From assembly GCA_024399615.1 (NCBI GenBank), contig JAKSNQ010000003.1:1-51919 (forward strand): a DNA stretch of 51,919 nt, written 5' to 3'. The position numbers and the translations under genes were made by a program. The DNA is from Paludibacteraceae bacterium (GTDB lineage Bacteria; Bacteroidota; Bacteroidia; Bacteroidales; Paludibacteraceae). Below the pieces are notes generated by a model that searched no databases, was not told where the DNA came from, and saw nothing but the letters and a program-made list of their open reading frames with translations. Numbering within the stretch: the stretch's first letter is position 1; each line of letters opens with the position of its first letter. Below, one piece after another: positions 26,075-35,725 of this stretch.

Positions 26075-29000
26075 ATGAACACATTTCACAGCACAAAACA
26101 GTCAACACGTTTGTTGATGTTTGCGATGATGCTGCTCATGTCTTTTGCTGCTATGGCACAGACCGTGAGTGGTGTAGTCAGTGATGCCGGAAAGGAACCG
26201 ATCATTGGTGCCAGCGTCTTGGAACAGGGGACGAGCAATGGTACTGTGACCGATTTTGACGGCCATTTTACACTTAATGTCAGTGATGCGAATGCAACAC
26301 TGGTTGTTAGTTACGTTGGTATGAAAGCGCAAGAAGTTGCGTTGAAAGGACGTACCAACTTACAGATTACCCTTCAGGAGGACAAAGAGGTTCTCGACGA
26401 AGTCGTAGTTATCGGTTATGGTACCGCTAAGCGTCGTGACATCACAACTGCGGTTAGTTCGGTTTCTACCGACGATATCGAAAAACACCCTATTACCTCG
26501 GCTGCTCAGGCTATCCAGGGTAAAGCTGCTGGTGTAACCGTAGTGAAACCTAATGGTCAACCGGGTGCTGACATGGTTATTCGTGTACGTGGTACAACCT
26601 CAATGAATGGTAGTAACGATCCATTGTACGTAGTGGATGGAGTACCTATGACCGACATTGCATTCCTTGCGCCTAATGACATTGAGAGTATGCAGATTTT
26701 GAAAGACGCATCTTCTGCTGCCATCTATGGTAGCCGTGCTGCCAATGGTGTCATTATGATTACTACAAAGGCGGGTAGCGCTAACAAGGAGCACCAAAAG
26801 GTGGCGTTCTCAATGTATGGTGGCTGGACTAAGGTGGCTAAGACGATGGAGAGCCTTAACCTTGAGCAGTATCGCGAGTATTTGAAGGACCTCGGATCTA
26901 ACGTGCTGTTGCCTGATGGATTGAAGGACGAGACCGATTGGTTCAAGGAAACCTATACAACTGGTTCTACTCAGAACTACCAGTTGTCAGTAAGTGGCGG
27001 TACCGATAAGGTGAATTACTTCATTTCCGGTGGTTATACCACAGAGAAGGGTATCGTTAATTCCACTGCTTTTGACCGTTACAACTTCCGTACCGCATTG
27101 GATGCAGAGGTAACCAAGTGGTTGAAGGTGGGCGCCAATGTAGCTTACTCATACAGCGATAAGACGGGTGGTATTTCATCAGGTGCTGTTGCCAGTCGTG
27201 GTGGTTTGGTTTTGTCCGTTATCAATACACCTACCTACGCACCAATTTATAATGAGAATAATCAGTACTACACCAATTTCTATGGTGTGTCTAGTATTAC
27301 TCACCCACTGGAGAACATCGAACGCTACAAAAACCAGCACAACAAGGTACATCGTATGTTAGCTACCGGAAAAGGTACTTTCACATTGTATGATACCAAG
27401 AAGTTTGAACGTAACGATAACTATAATCATAAGTTCACCTTCAATACAACTTTCACCGAGGATCTTCGTGCCATCAACTACACCCAGTTCCTCGATCCTG
27501 AGAAAACCTCTTGGGGACGCAACCAATATGGTGAGGCTACCGATACCCGCAGTTTTGATCTCGTAACGGTATGGGATAATGTCTTGGACTACAATACTAC
27601 TATCGGTAAGAACAGCATCGACGTGATGTTGGGTTCTTCTTATACGCACTCTATGTACACTTGGGCTGGTATTTATGGCAGCCACTTTGCAAATGGTGAC
27701 ATCCAGACCTTGAATGCTGCCAACAAGATTGATCCGGGTAGCACTAGTACGTCTGCCAGCGAGTGGGCGATCATGTCTGGATTTGCTCGTGTTAACTATA
27801 ACTACGACGGCAAGTATATCCTGTCTGCTAACTTCCGTGCCGATGGTTCTTCTAAACTCGCACCTGGACACCGTTGGGGCTTCTTCCCTTCTGTCAGCGC
27901 TGCATGGCGTGTTTCTGGTGAGGAGTTTATGAAAGATGTGGATTGGACCGACGACTTGAAGATTCGTGGTGGTTGGGGTCAGACTGGTAACCAGGGTGGT
28001 ATCGGCGACTACGCTTACCTCGAGCGTTATGGTATCAGCCGTCAAGACTGGTGGAAGACCGGCAACGAGCATGCTGTTCCTACTTTCTATCAGAGCAGCC
28101 TTCGTAACACGGACCTCACTTGGGAGACAACTTCTCAGGCCAACGTCGGTTTCGACTGGACGATGTTCAAAAACCGTTTCACGGTCAACTTCGATTGGTA
28201 TCTAAAGAACACCACCAACATGCTGATGTGGGTTAGCCTTCCTGCCGGTTCTGCAGCAGTTAGCAGTATCCAACGTAACGAAGGTTCGATGCGCAACATG
28301 GGTGTGGAATTGACCCTCTCTTCTCGCAACTTCGTTAAGAAGAACTTCAAGTGGAGCACCGACTTCAATATCTCTCACAACAAGAATAAGCTCCTCTCAT
28401 TGGAGACCAGCCAGGTTTACTACGACGCAAAAGTCACCGATATTTTGTCTGAGTACTGCGTACGTAACACGCCGGGCATGCCATTGGGTAGCTTCTTTGG
28501 CTACAAGACCGGTGGTGTTGATCCTGAGACCGGTGAGCTGATCTATTTGGATGCCAATGGTGACGGCGAGGTAACTGCCAGCGACCGTACCTATATCGGC
28601 GATCCTAACCCTGATTTTACTTTCGGTATGACCAATAGCTTTGAGTTCTATGGTGTAAGCATCAGCTTCATGCTCCAGGGATCATATGGAAATGATATCT
28701 TCAACGCCAGCCGTATCGAAACGGAAGGTATGTACGATGCACGTAACCAATCTGTACGCGTGCTTGATCGTTGGCGTCGTCCCGGTATGGAGACCACTAT
28801 TCCTAAGGCAGGTTTCGATATGAAGGTCAGCGACTACTTCATCGAAGATGGTAGCTACCTCCGTCTCAAAGACCTGACCATCGGCTATGAGTTCTCTGGC
28901 GAATGGATGAAGAAAATTGGTATGAGCCGTTTGCAGCCTTATTTCTCTGCTCAGAACCTGCTGACTCTTACCAAGTATATGGGTATGGACCCAGAGGTTA

Positions 29001-29095
29001 ACCAAGCAGGTAACTCTGGTACCGTACAAGGCCTTGACTTCGGTACCTATCCACAGACTCGCAGCTTTGTACTCGGTTTGAACATCGAATTCTAA
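26075..29095 (+). CDS. SusC-like TonB-dependent outer-membrane transporter
   Basis: 1006 residues. Signal peptide to about residue 28 (AMAQ), carboxypeptidase-regulatory-like domain (about 31-105), TonB box and plug start (VLDEVVVIGYGTAKRRD near 107-120), plug with AIQGKAAGVTV, and a large barrel ending in VLGLNIEF with a terminal Phe. SusC proteins import oligosaccharides across the outer membrane, capped by the SusD lipoprotein encoded next. First gene of the utilisation operon. The substrate is not readable from the barrel itself; the enzymes downstream point to beta-glucan. Confidence 0.96.
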   Translation: MNTFHSTKQSTRLLMFAMMLLMSFAAMAQTVSGVVSDAGKEPIIGASVLEQGTSNGTVTDFDGHFTLNVSDANATLVVSYVGMKAQEVALKGRTNLQITLQEDKEVLDEVVVIGYGTAKRRDITTAVSSVSTDDIEKHPITSAAQAIQGKAAGVTVVKPNGQPGADMVIRVRGTTSMNGSNDPLYVVDGVPMTDIAFLAPNDIESMQILKDASSAAIYGSRAANGVIMITTKAGSANKEHQKVAFSMYGGWTKVAKTMESLNLEQYREYLKDLGSNVLLPDGLKDETDWFKETYTTGSTQNYQLSVSGGTDKVNYFISGGYTTEKGIVNSTAFDRYNFRTALDAEVTKWLKVGANVAYSYSDKTGGISSGAVASRGGLVLSVINTPTYAPIYNENNQYYTNFYGVSSITHPLENIERYKNQHNKVHRMLATGKGTFTLYDTKKFERNDNYNHKFTFNTTFTEDLRAINYTQFLDPEKTSWGRNQYGEATDTRSFDLVTVWDNVLDYNTTIGKNSIDVMLGSSYTHSMYTWAGIYGSHFANGDIQTLNAANKIDPGSTSTSASEWAIMSGFARVNYNYDGKYILSANFRADGSSKLAPGHRWGFFPSVSAAWRVSGEEFMKDVDWTDDLKIRGGWGQTGNQGGIGDYAYLERYGISRQDWWKTGNEHAVPTFYQSSLRNTDLTWETTSQANVGFDWTMFKNRFTVNFDWYLKNTTNMLMWVSLPAGSAAVSSIQRNEGSMRNMGVELTLSSRNFVKKNFKWSTDFNISHNKNKLLSLETSQVYYDAKVTDILSEYCVRNTPGMPLGSFFGYKTGGVDPETGELIYLDANGDGEVTASDRTYIGDPNPDFTFGMTNSFEFYGVSISFMLQGSYGNDIFNASRIETEGMYDARNQSVRVLDRWRRPGMETTIPKAGFDMKVSDYFIEDGSYLRLKDLTIGYEFSGEWMKKIGMSRLQPYFSAQNLLTLTKYMGMDPEVNQAGNSGTVQGLDFGTYPQTRSFVLGLNIEF

Positions 29096-29144
29096 GTAAT
29101 TATCGAAACACTCGAATTATCGAAAGATCGAAAACTAATAAAAT

Positions 29145-30662
29145 ATGAATACTACGATTAAAAATATTTTAGGTGCTACCGTCTTGGGACTTGGCATGAC
29201 CGCGTGCAGTCTGAACATTGCACCTATCTCAGACGTATCCGAGTTGAATATGTCAAATCAGGAGGACACGACCGATACGCGTATTAAATATAAGGATCGC
29301 GCGTCAATGGAGTCTGTTTATAAGAACCTTTATCAGCAGATGATTGACCGTCAGGAGCACTGGTACGTAGATTACCTCCTCTTCGGTGAAGCACGTACTG
29401 ATAATGCATATGCCGGTACTACAGGTGCGGAAGTGGTGCCTGTTGAAACCAACGCGCTTGATGCATCTAATCCTGATATCGCTCGCGATTGGGACCGTTA
29501 TCTCGAGGATATCGCCAAAGCCAATGTTGTCATCTCCAATATTGACCAGGTTCCGGATTCTGCATTCAAAAAAGAGGAGCGCGAACAATGGAAGGCGGAA
29601 GCAAAAATCTTCCGTGGCATGATGTTGTTTGATTTGGCTCACTGGTTCGGTAATATTCCTTTGAACCTCACAGAGGCACCGGATATCACCACCGATAATA
29701 TCACCGAGGTGTATCCGTTGTATTTCCCCAGCCCCGTGCCTCAGGACACGGCATATGCACAGGTAATCCGCGACCTTACCGAGGCCATTCCGTTTGCACC
29801 GGCGTTGAACCCTGCCGACAAGCGTATTCTCTCAAAGACCGTGGCACGTGCTTTATTGGCGAAAGTTTATGCTGAATTGGGCGATTGGGATCAAGTGATC
29901 AATTATTGTGATACGATTACTCGTGATGGTATCACATTGGAGCCTAATTTCCGTGACTTGTGGGCTTTTGACGCCGATTTGGGGGACTCCAAGGTGCGTA
30001 ACTCACGCGAGTCTATTCTGGAAATCCAGTATCCTACCGGTTCCGGCAACTGGTGCACTTGGATGTTTGGTCGTAACTTGGCTAACTGGGACGAGAGCTT
30101 TACCTGGGCCAAATGGATTACCCCATCTGTTGACCTGATGAATGCCTTCAAGGCTGCTGGCGACACCATCCGCGAGAACCAAACCATCGTTTATTACGAC
30201 TGCTCATGGAGCAACTATTATGATAGCAAGCACTATCCATTCATGTACAAGTGTCGTTCCAGCTACAGCAGTATCATCAAACTGCGTGGTGCTGATTTGA
30301 TGCTCCTCCATGCAGAGGCGTTGGCGCACAAGAACGAACTCACAGCTGCCAAGGAACTGGTAGATCAGGTGCGTGAGCGTGTTGAGCTCCCTAAGTTGGA
30401 TAAGGACATAGTAACCGCCAGCCAGGAAGCGATGCTCCAGGCTATCCTTGACGAGCGTCGTCTTGAGTTGGCACTTGAGGGGCAGCGTTTGTTTGACCTG
30501 ATTCGTTTCGGTAAATTGCAAGAGGTAATGAATGGTATCAACCGTCGTGACCCTAACCGTTTGCCTCAAAGTCGTCCTTTTGTGGAAGATCATCGTCTCA
30601 TGCCTATCCCACAAACGGCTTTGGATAAGAACAACAATCTTCGTCAAAATCCTGGCTATTAA
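29145..30662 (+). CDS. SusD-like surface glycan-binding lipoprotein
   Basis: 505 residues, lipoprotein with Cys21 (MTAC). The body shows the RagB/SusD layout: helical TPR-like segments (KANVVISNIDQVPDSAF, EAKIFRGMMLFDLAHWFGNI) and the C-terminal RRLELALEGQRLFDLIRFGK signature followed by LMPIPQTALDKN and NPGY. SusD proteins form the lid over SusC and help bind the glycan. It lies 49 bp after susC. Confidence 0.96.
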   Translation: MNTTIKNILGATVLGLGMTACSLNIAPISDVSELNMSNQEDTTDTRIKYKDRASMESVYKNLYQQMIDRQEHWYVDYLLFGEARTDNAYAGTTGAEVVPVETNALDASNPDIARDWDRYLEDIAKANVVISNIDQVPDSAFKKEEREQWKAEAKIFRGMMLFDLAHWFGNIPLNLTEAPDITTDNITEVYPLYFPSPVPQDTAYAQVIRDLTEAIPFAPALNPADKRILSKTVARALLAKVYAELGDWDQVINYCDTITRDGITLEPNFRDLWAFDADLGDSKVRNSRESILEIQYPTGSGNWCTWMFGRNLANWDESFTWAKWITPSVDLMNAFKAAGDTIRENQTIVYYDCSWSNYYDSKHYPFMYKCRSSYSSIIKLRGADLMLLHAEALAHKNELTAAKELVDQVRERVELPKLDKDIVTASQEAMLQAILDERRLELALEGQRLFDLIRFGKLQEVMNGINRRDPNRLPQSRPFVEDHRLMPIPQTALDKNNNLRQNPGY

Positions 30663-30713
30663 TCTTCGAATGATTGATATCTTGAGAATCCGAATTTATC
30701 TAAAAATACGACA

Positions 30714-32156
30714 ATGAAAAAGATTATTAATTATATTTTTGTGTTGGCCATGCTGCTCGGTTTTGCGGCATGCCAACCCAGCAGTTATCGCAAGGTGTAT
30801 CCTTCTGAGACACCAACTTTGAACGGAACGTTGGCAGAACAAAGCATCGTGTATGGCCAGGACAGCATTACGCTGAATGTGTCTGTGGGAGCTAAGCAGA
30901 CTCCTCTCAGCACTTTGACGGTTAAGATTATCGTGGGTCAGACGATGATCAAACAAGAGGTACTTCGTACCAAAGATATGAACTATAGCAGCACCTTGCG
31001 TTATGCTGTTCCTTTCGTTGCGGGTCTCGAGGAAGGCGCTGAGGTGCAGGCATTCCTGACTGCTGAGAACGTAGAAGGAGATAAGGCGCAGTTAATCGTC
31101 GGCGGATGCTTCGGTCATCGCCCTGCTATCGAGTCCATGTTTGTCATGCCTCCTACCATTGAGTATACCGTACTCGGCAAGGGAAAGCAGATGACGATGG
31201 AGAATGGCACATATGTTGCATATGGATTGGGCTATCCTAAGTCTATAAAGTGTCTCTTCGCAACTGTGGGTACCAAGTTCGGTCGTATCGACTGGAGCAA
31301 GCCGGTCTTTGGTATGATCGACGGAGAGATGAGTGTCATTACCGAGGAGCAGTTCAATGCCGGTATTGCTTCTGCTGTTACACTCGCTAACGACAACTTG
31401 GAGTCTATCGACACCATTCGTTTCAACCCACTCACCTTCGAGTACAGCTTCGGCGGTAAGGTTCTCTCTCCTGTCAGCAAGGTGGATATCAACACCGACC
31501 TCGAGGAGAATCCAACCTATATGTCATCTTCTGTAGCCAAGAAATATCGTGGCGCTAAGATCTTCTTTGACAAAGATAGCGAAGTGGAAATCACCGGTTG
31601 TGCTGACCTGAGCAAGGCATACAACCTCGACTTCATGGAGTACCTTGGCGGCAACAAGGTGAAGTTCTTGGGCGACAAGGCAATGTACTATGTGTCATAC
31701 AACATCGCTGGTGACTACCTCGTTGTGGAGCCTCTCTACAACCTTTCTAAGCCTGATGTGATGTATCTTTGTGGTGTAGGTATGGGTCAACCTACCAACG
31801 CACCTGAGGCTACTTCGGGTTGGGGCTTTGATTCTCCTGACCAGAACTTCGTGGGTCGTGCTATCGAGCCTAACGTATATCAGTTCACCGTGTACATGAA
31901 GAATGATGCTGAGAACGCTGATCACCCTGGTTTCGGTTCGGTTAACTTCAAGTTCTTCCATCAGCATGGTTGGGGTGGTGAAGAGACTGCTCTTGACTAT
32001 ACGCAAGATTGTTGCGCCGGCATGAAGATCAACTCTTCAAACGAGGAGAGCAACGTTGGCAACTGGTGGTCAGCAAGCGACCCATTGTTCGAGGGTGTTT
32101 ATCGCATCACTTTGGATATGAATAAGAATGTGACGAAGTATGAAAAAGTTCGCTAA
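30714..32156 (+). CDS. Surface glycan-binding lipoprotein (third gene after susCD)
   Basis: 480-residue lipoprotein (Cys20, GFAAC) made of beta-rich domains with no catalytic motif that I can see. It sits directly after susD, where Bacteroidota loci usually encode a SusE/F-type or other surface glycan-binding protein, and the known beta-1,6-glucan locus of B. thetaiotaomicron includes such a protein. Aromatic-rich stretches near the C-terminus (WWSASDPLFEG, FFHQHGWGG) could form the sugar platform. The last 17 bases overlap the following GH30 gene. Exact domain families (DUF5xxx type) I cannot assign with certainty. Confidence 0.78.
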   Translation: MKKIINYIFVLAMLLGFAACQPSSYRKVYPSETPTLNGTLAEQSIVYGQDSITLNVSVGAKQTPLSTLTVKIIVGQTMIKQEVLRTKDMNYSSTLRYAVPFVAGLEEGAEVQAFLTAENVEGDKAQLIVGGCFGHRPAIESMFVMPPTIEYTVLGKGKQMTMENGTYVAYGLGYPKSIKCLFATVGTKFGRIDWSKPVFGMIDGEMSVITEEQFNAGIASAVTLANDNLESIDTIRFNPLTFEYSFGGKVLSPVSKVDINTDLEENPTYMSSSVAKKYRGAKIFFDKDSEVEITGCADLSKAYNLDFMEYLGGNKVKFLGDKAMYYVSYNIAGDYLVVEPLYNLSKPDVMYLCGVGMGQPTNAPEATSGWGFDSPDQNFVGRAIEPNVYQFTVYMKNDAENADHPGFGSVNFKFFHQHGWGGEETALDYTQDCCAGMKINSSNEESNVGNWWSASDPLFEGVYRITLDMNKNVTKYEKVR

Positions 32157-33624
32157 TACGCTTATCGTGGCAGCTGCACTCCTGTGCGGCTGCCATCAGA
32201 CTGGTCCCGAAAAACCGGACAATCCTGTTGATGAGGTACGGGACATCGAGACCTATGTAACGACAGGAGACAATACGATGCAGTTCAGCGCTATCGGACG
32301 CGATTTTGCCGAGGGACTGAATATGTCGCCCGAACTGACCGTGAAGCTTCGTCCTGAAACGCGTTATCAGGAGTTTGACGGTTTCGGCGCAGCCATCACA
32401 GGCGCTGCTGCGTTCAACCTCACACGTATGCCTGCTGACCGTCGAGAGAAGCTCCTCAAGGAGACCTTCAGCGTGAACGAAGGTATGGGGTATAGTTATA
32501 TCCGTGTACCTATCGGTGGTAGCGACTTCAATGCGCGCGGTGCGGTTGACTACACCTGTTGCGACACAAAGGGTATCGAAAATTTCGCGCTCACCGTTGA
32601 GGAAACCGATTATATCATCCCTATTATCAAGCAGATATTGGAAATCAATCCCAACGTGAAAGTCTTGGGTTCGCCTTGGTCTTGCCCAATATGGATGAAG
32701 GTGGACGATCCTAAGAAGAAGAATCCATATGGTAGCTGGGTAGGCGGATACCTTAATCCGGATTATTTCCAGGATTACGGCACCTATTTTGTGAAATGGA
32801 TTCAGGCTTTTGAGGCTGCTGGCATCCATATCAATGCGGTCACTGTCCAGAACGAGCCACTCAATTGGGGCAACTCCATGTCCCTCTATATGCCTTGGGA
32901 TCAGGAGCGCGATTTCATCAAGGTTGGTCTCGGTCCAAAACTTCGTGAGGCAGGTCTGCAGACCAAGATTATCGTCTTTGACCACAACTACAACTACGAC
33001 AATAAGGGCGACCAGCAACAGTATCCTCTCCATATATACAAGGATGCTGAGGCGGCTGCTTATATAGATGGCGCTGCTTACCATAGCTATGGTGGCAACG
33101 AGAGCGAGTTGGAGAACATCCACTCTCAAGCCCCAGATAAGAACCTCTACTTCACAGAGCAGAGTATTGGCACATGGAACTACCACAGTTTCGGACAGTC
33201 GCTCATGAGTGAGATGGAGCATGTCTGCCTGGGTACTGTTACGCGTTGGTGCAAGGCTGTCATCGTGTGGAACTACATGCTCGATGACAATGGTGGACCT
33301 CATGGGGGACCTGGCGCATGTGCTACATGCTATGGTGCTGTAGATGTGTCATCCAAGGATTATGTCACCCTTACCAAGCGTAGCCATTTCTTCGTGATTG
33401 GCCACTTGAGCAAGGCATTCAAGGCCGGATCAACCCGCATTGGATTGGGCAAACTGCCGACCAACGTGCTCGGTTGTGCTGCGGAGAATTTGGATGGCAC
33501 CTATGGTCTCGTTCTGCAAAACAAGAATAGCCAGAGTGTAGAGATGGTCATTGATGATGGTACACACCACTTCAACATCACCCTCCCTGCGGAGTCGGTT
33601 ACTTCTGCTATTTGGAAAAAGTGA
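32140..33624 (+). CDS. GH30 glycoside hydrolase lipoprotein, probable endo-beta-1,6-glucanase
   Basis: 494 residues; lipoprotein with Cys18 (LLCGC) followed by an acidic linker. GH30 core: FDGFGAAITGAAAF near residue 70, YSYIRVPIGGSDF near 120, acid/base Glu239 (TVQNEPL), nucleophile Glu340 (YFTEQS). Both catalytic residues are intact. The presence of a susCD pair and GH3 with this enzyme matches GH30_3 endo-beta-1,6-glucanases that work at the cell surface. Subfamily assignment is inference from context. Overlaps the upstream gene by 17 bases, so translation is probably coupled. Confidence 0.92.
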   Translation: MKKFANTLIVAAALLCGCHQTGPEKPDNPVDEVRDIETYVTTGDNTMQFSAIGRDFAEGLNMSPELTVKLRPETRYQEFDGFGAAITGAAAFNLTRMPADRREKLLKETFSVNEGMGYSYIRVPIGGSDFNARGAVDYTCCDTKGIENFALTVEETDYIIPIIKQILEINPNVKVLGSPWSCPIWMKVDDPKKKNPYGSWVGGYLNPDYFQDYGTYFVKWIQAFEAAGIHINAVTVQNEPLNWGNSMSLYMPWDQERDFIKVGLGPKLREAGLQTKIIVFDHNYNYDNKGDQQQYPLHIYKDAEAAAYIDGAAYHSYGGNESELENIHSQAPDKNLYFTEQSIGTWNYHSFGQSLMSEMEHVCLGTVTRWCKAVIVWNYMLDDNGGPHGGPGACATCYGAVDVSSKDYVTLTKRSHFFVIGHLSKAFKAGSTRIGLGKLPTNVLGCAAENLDGTYGLVLQNKNSQSVEMVIDDGTHHFNITLPAESVTSAIWKK

Positions 33625-33640
33625 GTTTATTACCCGGGTA

Positions 33641-33853
33641 GTTAACATTTTTGTTAATTTTGGTTTGGAAAGTGGGCTATTTGGAGCAGCTGTTAGACGT
33701 TTGCTGGTCCACTTCTAACCTTATTTTTCTATTGTTTGACCGCATTTTGTTGCTGTCTCGCTGCAGTTCTCCCTAAGTTTTCCCTAAGTTTTTTAGCAAA
33801 GCTCTAGCAGACCTCCAGCAAACCTCTAGCAAAAGAATTAACTTTTTTGTTAA
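33641..33853 (+). repeat. Dispersed intergenic repeat, copy 2 (palindrome-bounded, 11-bp units)
   Basis: Fills the gap between GH30 and the SGNH gene. Left boundary GTTAACATTTTTGTTAA (33641-33657), right boundary TTAACTTTTTTGTTAA (33838-33853). Just inside the right end are four 11-bp units (33794-33804, 33805-33815, 33816-33826, 33827-33837, the last degenerate) preceded by CCCTAAG repeats, the same order as in copy 1 at 13209-13464. The middle part differs from copy 1. Confidence 0.75.
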
Positions 33854-33876
33854 TTGTCCATTATCGTTATTTCGAA

Positions 33877-34908
33877 GTGAAAAACAAATTTGGGTTAATA
33901 TTATTGATTGTAGTAGCGCTTCTTGGTTGCACACCTCAGAGCGATCGCACCGTTATTTTCTTCGGTTCGTCGGTCTGCAATGGGGTGGGCGCTGAGGGCC
34001 AGCATGGCTATGCATGGCTTGTGGGCGAGAACTTGCCTAAAGGCTGGCAGTACACCAACATCTCCGTCAACGGCAACAATACCTACGACCTGTTTGCGCG
34101 TTTCGACCGTGATCTCACACCTCTGGAGGGCAAGTACGTTGTGCTTGGCATCAGTTTGGGAAACGAAGGACTGCATGAGAAGGGACGCAGAGCCGTCTTG
34201 TCATATCAGGAGAACATGCCACGACTGATTCAGCAGATTCAGGATCAAGGCCGTATCGCCATCGTGACCAACAACTATTCGCGCACCGATTTCAACGAGG
34301 TGGATTTTGCTGACCTCTGTCGTGTGAACTTGGAGGTGCAACAGTGGGATGTGCCTACTGTCAACCTGCTGGGAAATATCGATGATGGTGCCGGACATTG
34401 GGCGCCGGGATTTGACAATGGCGATGACATCTGGCATCCCAACACGTTGGGACATCAGGAGATGGCATCCGCTTTCGTTCCATCTATGTGGACCGCGCTG
34501 GAGAAAGGCAAACAGTTGCCTGATCGCATCGGAATGGAGGTCCTTGAAACAGGTGTGCACTCCGTCTCTTTCGAACCCGAAGAGGGATTGCGCTCATATA
34601 CGCTGAGCTATATTTCGGCTGACACTACTTATGTCATCGTACATAGCGCGTTGCGCAATCAGACGCAGCGATTTGCCAACAACGAATTGCTCGACACCAT
34701 CGATGAGGAGGCTGTGCCTTACCATTTTGTGGTGAAGGGCTCCAATTTGCGTCAACTCTTCCTCTTCCGTGGTGCCCTCACCGCGCTGGAGGTGTGCGCT
34801 TTGACGGAAGGAAAGATGTTGCGTTCGTCGCTGGAACTTTACTGTCCACTCACTGGTGCTGATAAAAACAATTATGCACTTTCGATGAATCACGTGGAGG
34901 TGAACTGA
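33877..34908 (+). CDS. SGNH/GDSL-type hydrolase lipoprotein, likely carbohydrate esterase
   Basis: 343 residues from the GTG at 33877, which gives a clean lipoprotein signal (KNKFGLILLIVVALLGC). A TTG ten codons upstream lies inside the dispersed repeat and is rejected. SGNH blocks are visible: catalytic Ser in FGSSVCNGVGA, Gly in block II, Asn in SLGNEG, and Asp/His in DIWHPNTLGHQEM. A beta-rich C-terminal domain of about 110 residues follows. Such enzymes often remove acetyl or other acyl groups from sugars; the actual bond is unknown. It lies between two GH30 genes. Confidence 0.87.
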   Translation: MKNKFGLILLIVVALLGCTPQSDRTVIFFGSSVCNGVGAEGQHGYAWLVGENLPKGWQYTNISVNGNNTYDLFARFDRDLTPLEGKYVVLGISLGNEGLHEKGRRAVLSYQENMPRLIQQIQDQGRIAIVTNNYSRTDFNEVDFADLCRVNLEVQQWDVPTVNLLGNIDDGAGHWAPGFDNGDDIWHPNTLGHQEMASAFVPSMWTALEKGKQLPDRIGMEVLETGVHSVSFEPEEGLRSYTLSYISADTTYVIVHSALRNQTQRFANNELLDTIDEEAVPYHFVVKGSNLRQLFLFRGALTALEVCALTEGKMLRSSLELYCPLTGADKNNYALSMNHVEVN

Positions 34909-34957
34909 TCTTTACCTCCGCTTTTCAATTCTTTACCTCTGCTTTACACTTTTGATT

Positions 34958-35701
34958 ATGCGTAAACTTTTCTATACTCTCTTGCTGAGCGTGATGACAC
35001 TCTCACTCTCTGCGCAGCACTATACCGACACCTTGCGTGTGCTTTGCATCGGTAACTCGTTTACCTTTGTTGATTCGGCGCATCTCAAGTTGCGCGACCT
35101 GGCGCTGAGTCAGGGGCATTACATGCAGGTAAACGGACAACTGGTGGGTGGATTCACTTTCCATCGCCATATCAATCGCGATGAGACGCAGGCGGCCTTG
35201 GTCTATCATGTCTTCGACTGCGTTTTCTTGCAGGATCAGAGTCGTACACCAGCCCTTTTGGCGCAAGACCCTGTCCGTTGTCGACTGATTGCTGACGATG
35301 CTGCCGAACTGGCCGAGCGAGTACGCATCTACTCTCCAGAGGCACGTATTTGGCTGGAGCAGACGTGGTCGTATTCGTTTGAAAACTACGGACATTTTGG
35401 CTCTTACGAGAATTTCGACGAACTCCTTCGTCAAGGAGCCAAAATGATGGCACAGGCTGCTCATACCGAGGTCTCTCCTATTGGCGAGGCGTTCATCATC
35501 AGTCGTGCTGAGCATCCTGAAATCAATCTGTACGCAGGCGATGACAAGCATCAGTCTGCTTATGGATCCTATCTTAAGGCATGCGTCAACTATCTGCTGA
35601 TTTACGGCAAACCATTTTCCGGCAAACCGACCAACTGTGACCTCGATCCAAAAGCTTGCGCTCATCTGCGCACCATCGCCGAGCGTGTTGTGCTGAAGTA
35701 A
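34958..35701 (+). CDS. DUF4886 SGNH-like secreted hydrolase
   Basis: 247 residues from the ATG at 34958 (an upstream TTG two codons earlier is less likely). Signal peptide ends LSLSAQ. The first block is LCIGNSFTFVDS (Ser in GNSFT) and the last is DDKHQSAYGSYLKAC with the Asp/His pair, as in DUF4886 proteins of the SGNH superfamily. No lipobox, so it is probably periplasmic. Together with the preceding SGNH gene it gives the locus two esterase-like activities. Catalytic activity of DUF4886 members is not established as far as I know. Confidence 0.82.
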   Translation: MRKLFYTLLLSVMTLSLSAQHYTDTLRVLCIGNSFTFVDSAHLKLRDLALSQGHYMQVNGQLVGGFTFHRHINRDETQAALVYHVFDCVFLQDQSRTPALLAQDPVRCRLIADDAAELAERVRIYSPEARIWLEQTWSYSFENYGHFGSYENFDELLRQGAKMMAQAAHTEVSPIGEAFIISRAEHPEINLYAGDDKHQSAYGSYLKACVNYLLIYGKPFSGKPTNCDLDPKACAHLRTIAERVVLK

Positions 35702-35725
35702 ACACTTGTTGTGCTGAATTATATG

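Noticed and set aside
27359..28072. A 237-codon antisense frame inside susC
   Set aside because: Threonine/valine-rich shadow of the susC barrel region; no promoter or start context.
32107..33303. A 398-codon open frame on the minus strand opposite the first GH30 gene
   Set aside because: It has no family features and lies wholly opposite a well-supported gene with intact catalytic residues; such long antisense frames come from the codon use of the real gene.
33847..33876. Longer TTG-started form of the SGNH hydrolase
   Set aside because: The extra codons fall in the dispersed repeat and precede a perfect lipoprotein signal starting at the GTG at 33877.
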